A stretch of DNA of 64,000 bases, taken from positions 19,933-83,932 of the forward strand of contig JAIYDW010000010.1 of the NCBI GenBank assembly GCA_027487315.1, given 5' to 3'. Shown here in pieces: positions 62,861 to 64,000 of this stretch; position 1 is the first letter of the stretch; every line of letters starts with the position of its first letter. The position numbers and the translations under genes are program-made. The notes under the pieces are model-generated. The model had not been told where the DNA came from. It did no database searches and saw only the letters and a program-made list of their open reading frames with translations. Source of the stretch: Verrucomicrobiaceae bacterium (GTDB taxonomy: Bacteria > Verrucomicrobiota > Verrucomicrobiia > Verrucomicrobiales > Verrucomicrobiaceae).

Positions 62861-63874
62861 TCAATCCGCCTCCGGTCTCGGATCACGCCCCAGCAAATCC
62901 CGCATCGCCTTCGCTGGCGCTTTTCCCGCATACAGCACCGCATAAACCTCATCCAAAATCGGTGTCCGCGCCCCCGTCTGCCTCGCCACTTGAAACAAAC
63001 TAGCTGTATTCGGCACCCCCTCCGCCACCATCGTTGTCCGCCCCTGAATCGCCTCCAAACTCTCCCCCCTGCCTAAGGCAACTCCAACTCGGTGATTCCG
63101 GCTGTGTTCCGAAAAACACGTTGTCATCAAGTCCCCCACCCCGCTCAAACCATAAAACGTCTCTGCCCGCCCACCCATCGCCGTTCCAAACCGCACCATC
63201 TCTGCAAGCGCCCGCGTCACCAACGCTGCAATCGCATTGTCTCCCAAATCCAACCCCTTCGCGATCCCCGCCGCAATCGCATACGGGTTCTTCAAAGCCC
63301 CTCCCCATTCCGCTCCGCATACATCATCCGTCGTGTAACTCCTAAACCACGGCAGCGTCAAAGTCTGCTGCAGTCGCCGCGCCACCGTTAGGTCATCACA
63401 GCCCACCACCGCCGCCGTCGCCATCCGCGACGCCACTTCCTCTGCATGATTCGGCCCTGTCAGCACCGCACACTGCACCCTCGGCAATGCTTGCTTCAGC
63501 AACTCACTCATCCTTCGGCCTGAATCGATTTCGATTCCTTTCGAACACGAAACCGCCACCTCCACCCTCTCACCACAAGGAGTCTTCGCAAAGGCCGCCG
63601 CCATCTCATGCAAATACCGTGACGGCGTCACCCAAAAAGCGACCTCCGCCACGCTCAAGTCCCCCATCGCTGGCACCATTTCAATACTCGCAGCCAATTC
63701 AAGCCCCGGCAAATACCGGGCATTCCGCCGCATCACCCTCATCTCCTCCATCAACGCAGCATCCCGCCCCCAAAGCTGCACTTCCACCCCCCGCTCCGCC
63801 AAAAGCGACGCCAAAGCCGTCCCCCAACTCCCAGCCCCCAGCACCACCGCCGATCGATACCCCGCCTCAAGCAT
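62861..63874 (-). CDS. gpsA: NAD(P)H-dependent glycerol-3-phosphate dehydrogenase
   Basis: A 337-residue GpsA, which reduces dihydroxyacetone phosphate to sn-glycerol-3-phosphate for phospholipid synthesis. The Rossmann motif is VVLGAGSWGTALASLLAERG. VLTGPNHAEEVASRMATAAV and VCGAEWGGALKNPYAIAAGIAKGLDLGDNA contain the catalytic Lys and substrate-site residues. GLSGVGDLMTTCFSEHSRNHRVG is the C-terminal signature. Its ATG lies within the end of plsY, with which it shares the start of phospholipid synthesis. Confidence 0.96.
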   Translation of the reverse strand: MLEAGYRSAVVLGAGSWGTALASLLAERGVEVQLWGRDAALMEEMRVMRRNARYLPGLELAASIEMVPAMGDLSVAEVAFWVTPSRYLHEMAAAFAKTPCGERVEVAVSCSKGIEIDSGRRMSELLKQALPRVQCAVLTGPNHAEEVASRMATAAVVGCDDLTVARRLQQTLTLPWFRSYTTDDVCGAEWGGALKNPYAIAAGIAKGLDLGDNAIAALVTRALAEMVRFGTAMGGRAETFYGLSGVGDLMTTCFSEHSRNHRVGVALGRGESLEAIQGRTTMVAEGVPNTASLFQVARQTGARTPILDEVYAVLYAGKAPAKAMRDLLGRDPRPEAD

Positions 63875-64000
63875 CGCCCTTACCTCCCGCCACCTTCATC
63901 TTTTTCCCACCCGATTTCGGCTCCGTCCCCGCAATCAATCGCCCAATGTTGGCCCGATGCCTCAAAATCACCAACAAAGCCAGCACCACCCCAAAACCCA
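63867..64000 (-). CDS. plsY: PlsY acyl-phosphate:glycerol-3-phosphate acyltransferase (N-terminal part beyond window)
   Basis: Absent from the ORF track because it is cut by the window end. The last 43 codons read GFGVVLALLVILRHRANIGR then LIAGTEPKSGGKKMKVAGGK, ending at TGA 63867. LRHRxNIxRLxxGxEPK is the conserved C-terminal motif of PlsY, the membrane enzyme that acylates glycerol-3-phosphate. The gene overlaps gpsA by 8 bp. The pairing plsY-gpsA joins synthesis of glycerol-3-phosphate with its first acylation. Confidence 0.9.
   Translation of the reverse strand, partial: GFGVVLALLVILRHRANIGRLIAGTEPKSGGKKMKVAGGKGDA

Overview
The window reads as a chromosome segment of a diderm, fairly GC-rich bacterium, most likely a member of the Verrucomicrobiota. 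Signs of this are a complete Mla outer-membrane lipid transport operon, a beta-barrel protein ending in a PEP-CTERM-like tail, a DUF4091 enzyme inside a polysaccharide locus, a 2679-residue MBG/YDG-repeat surface protein, and a TolQ-like protein with an N-terminal zinc ribbon. The phylum assignment is inference from gene content. No rRNA, tRNA, CRISPR array, phage module or intact insertion sequence was seen.

Layout. 1-3.2 kb: end of a small membrane protein gene, an FmdB-type zinc ribbon, a 502-residue unknown membrane protein and an exported N-formylglutamate amidohydrolase-like protein. 3.2-12.2 kb: a six-gene minus-strand exopolysaccharide operon (polysaccharide deacetylase, GT4, DUF4091, GNAT/CelD-like, GT4, Wzz/BY-kinase-like) read from one good sigma-70 promoter. 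12.3-19.8 kb: SulP transporter, a methyltransferase, RecQ, HemL and an SH3-like exported protein. 19.8-26.1 kb: YifB/ComM ATPase, then a minus-strand sugar ABC operon (binding protein, permease with an unusual periplasmic insertion, and a lipoprotein that looks like an exported AroQ-gamma chorismate mutase), an RlmI-like methyltransferase and an orphan ParA-like ATPase. 26.1-28.3 kb: a 168-bp MITE-like element whose end supplies the stop codon of an ammonium transporter gene, and a 33-codon basic protein missing from the ORF track. 28.3-35 kb: beta-barrel protein, mlaEFDCA and msrPQ. 35-42.2 kb: LamG/DUF1080-like protein, methyltransferase, GDPD, and a five-gene run of PFK, acylphosphatase, ABC-2 ATPase, permease and TPR protein. 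42.2-49.6 kb: FG-GAP surface protein, an exported unknown flanked by a duplicated abcF leader, ABC-F ATPase, a UbiA-like membrane protein and an ECF sigma factor. 49.7-57.7 kb: the 2679-codon modular surface phosphatase-like gene. 58.8-62.7 kb: a three-gene ion-channel motor-like operon. 62.9-64 kb: gpsA and the end of plsY.

The plus strand is strongly C-rich and G-poor over most of the window whichever strand is coding. This creates very long antisense shadow ORFs. The skew nearly vanishes across the two large surface-protein genes (42.6-45.3 and 49.7-57.7 kb), which suggests a different history for them.

The best candidates for something undescribed are: (1) the zinc-ribbon TolQ/ExbB-like protein with two ExbD-like coiled-coil partners; (2) the sugar ABC operon that joins a permease carrying a binding-protein-like insertion to a chorismate-mutase-like lipoprotein; and (3) the giant phosphatase-like surface protein next to an ECF sigma factor. 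All functional statements rest on motif recognition by eye; no database search was run.
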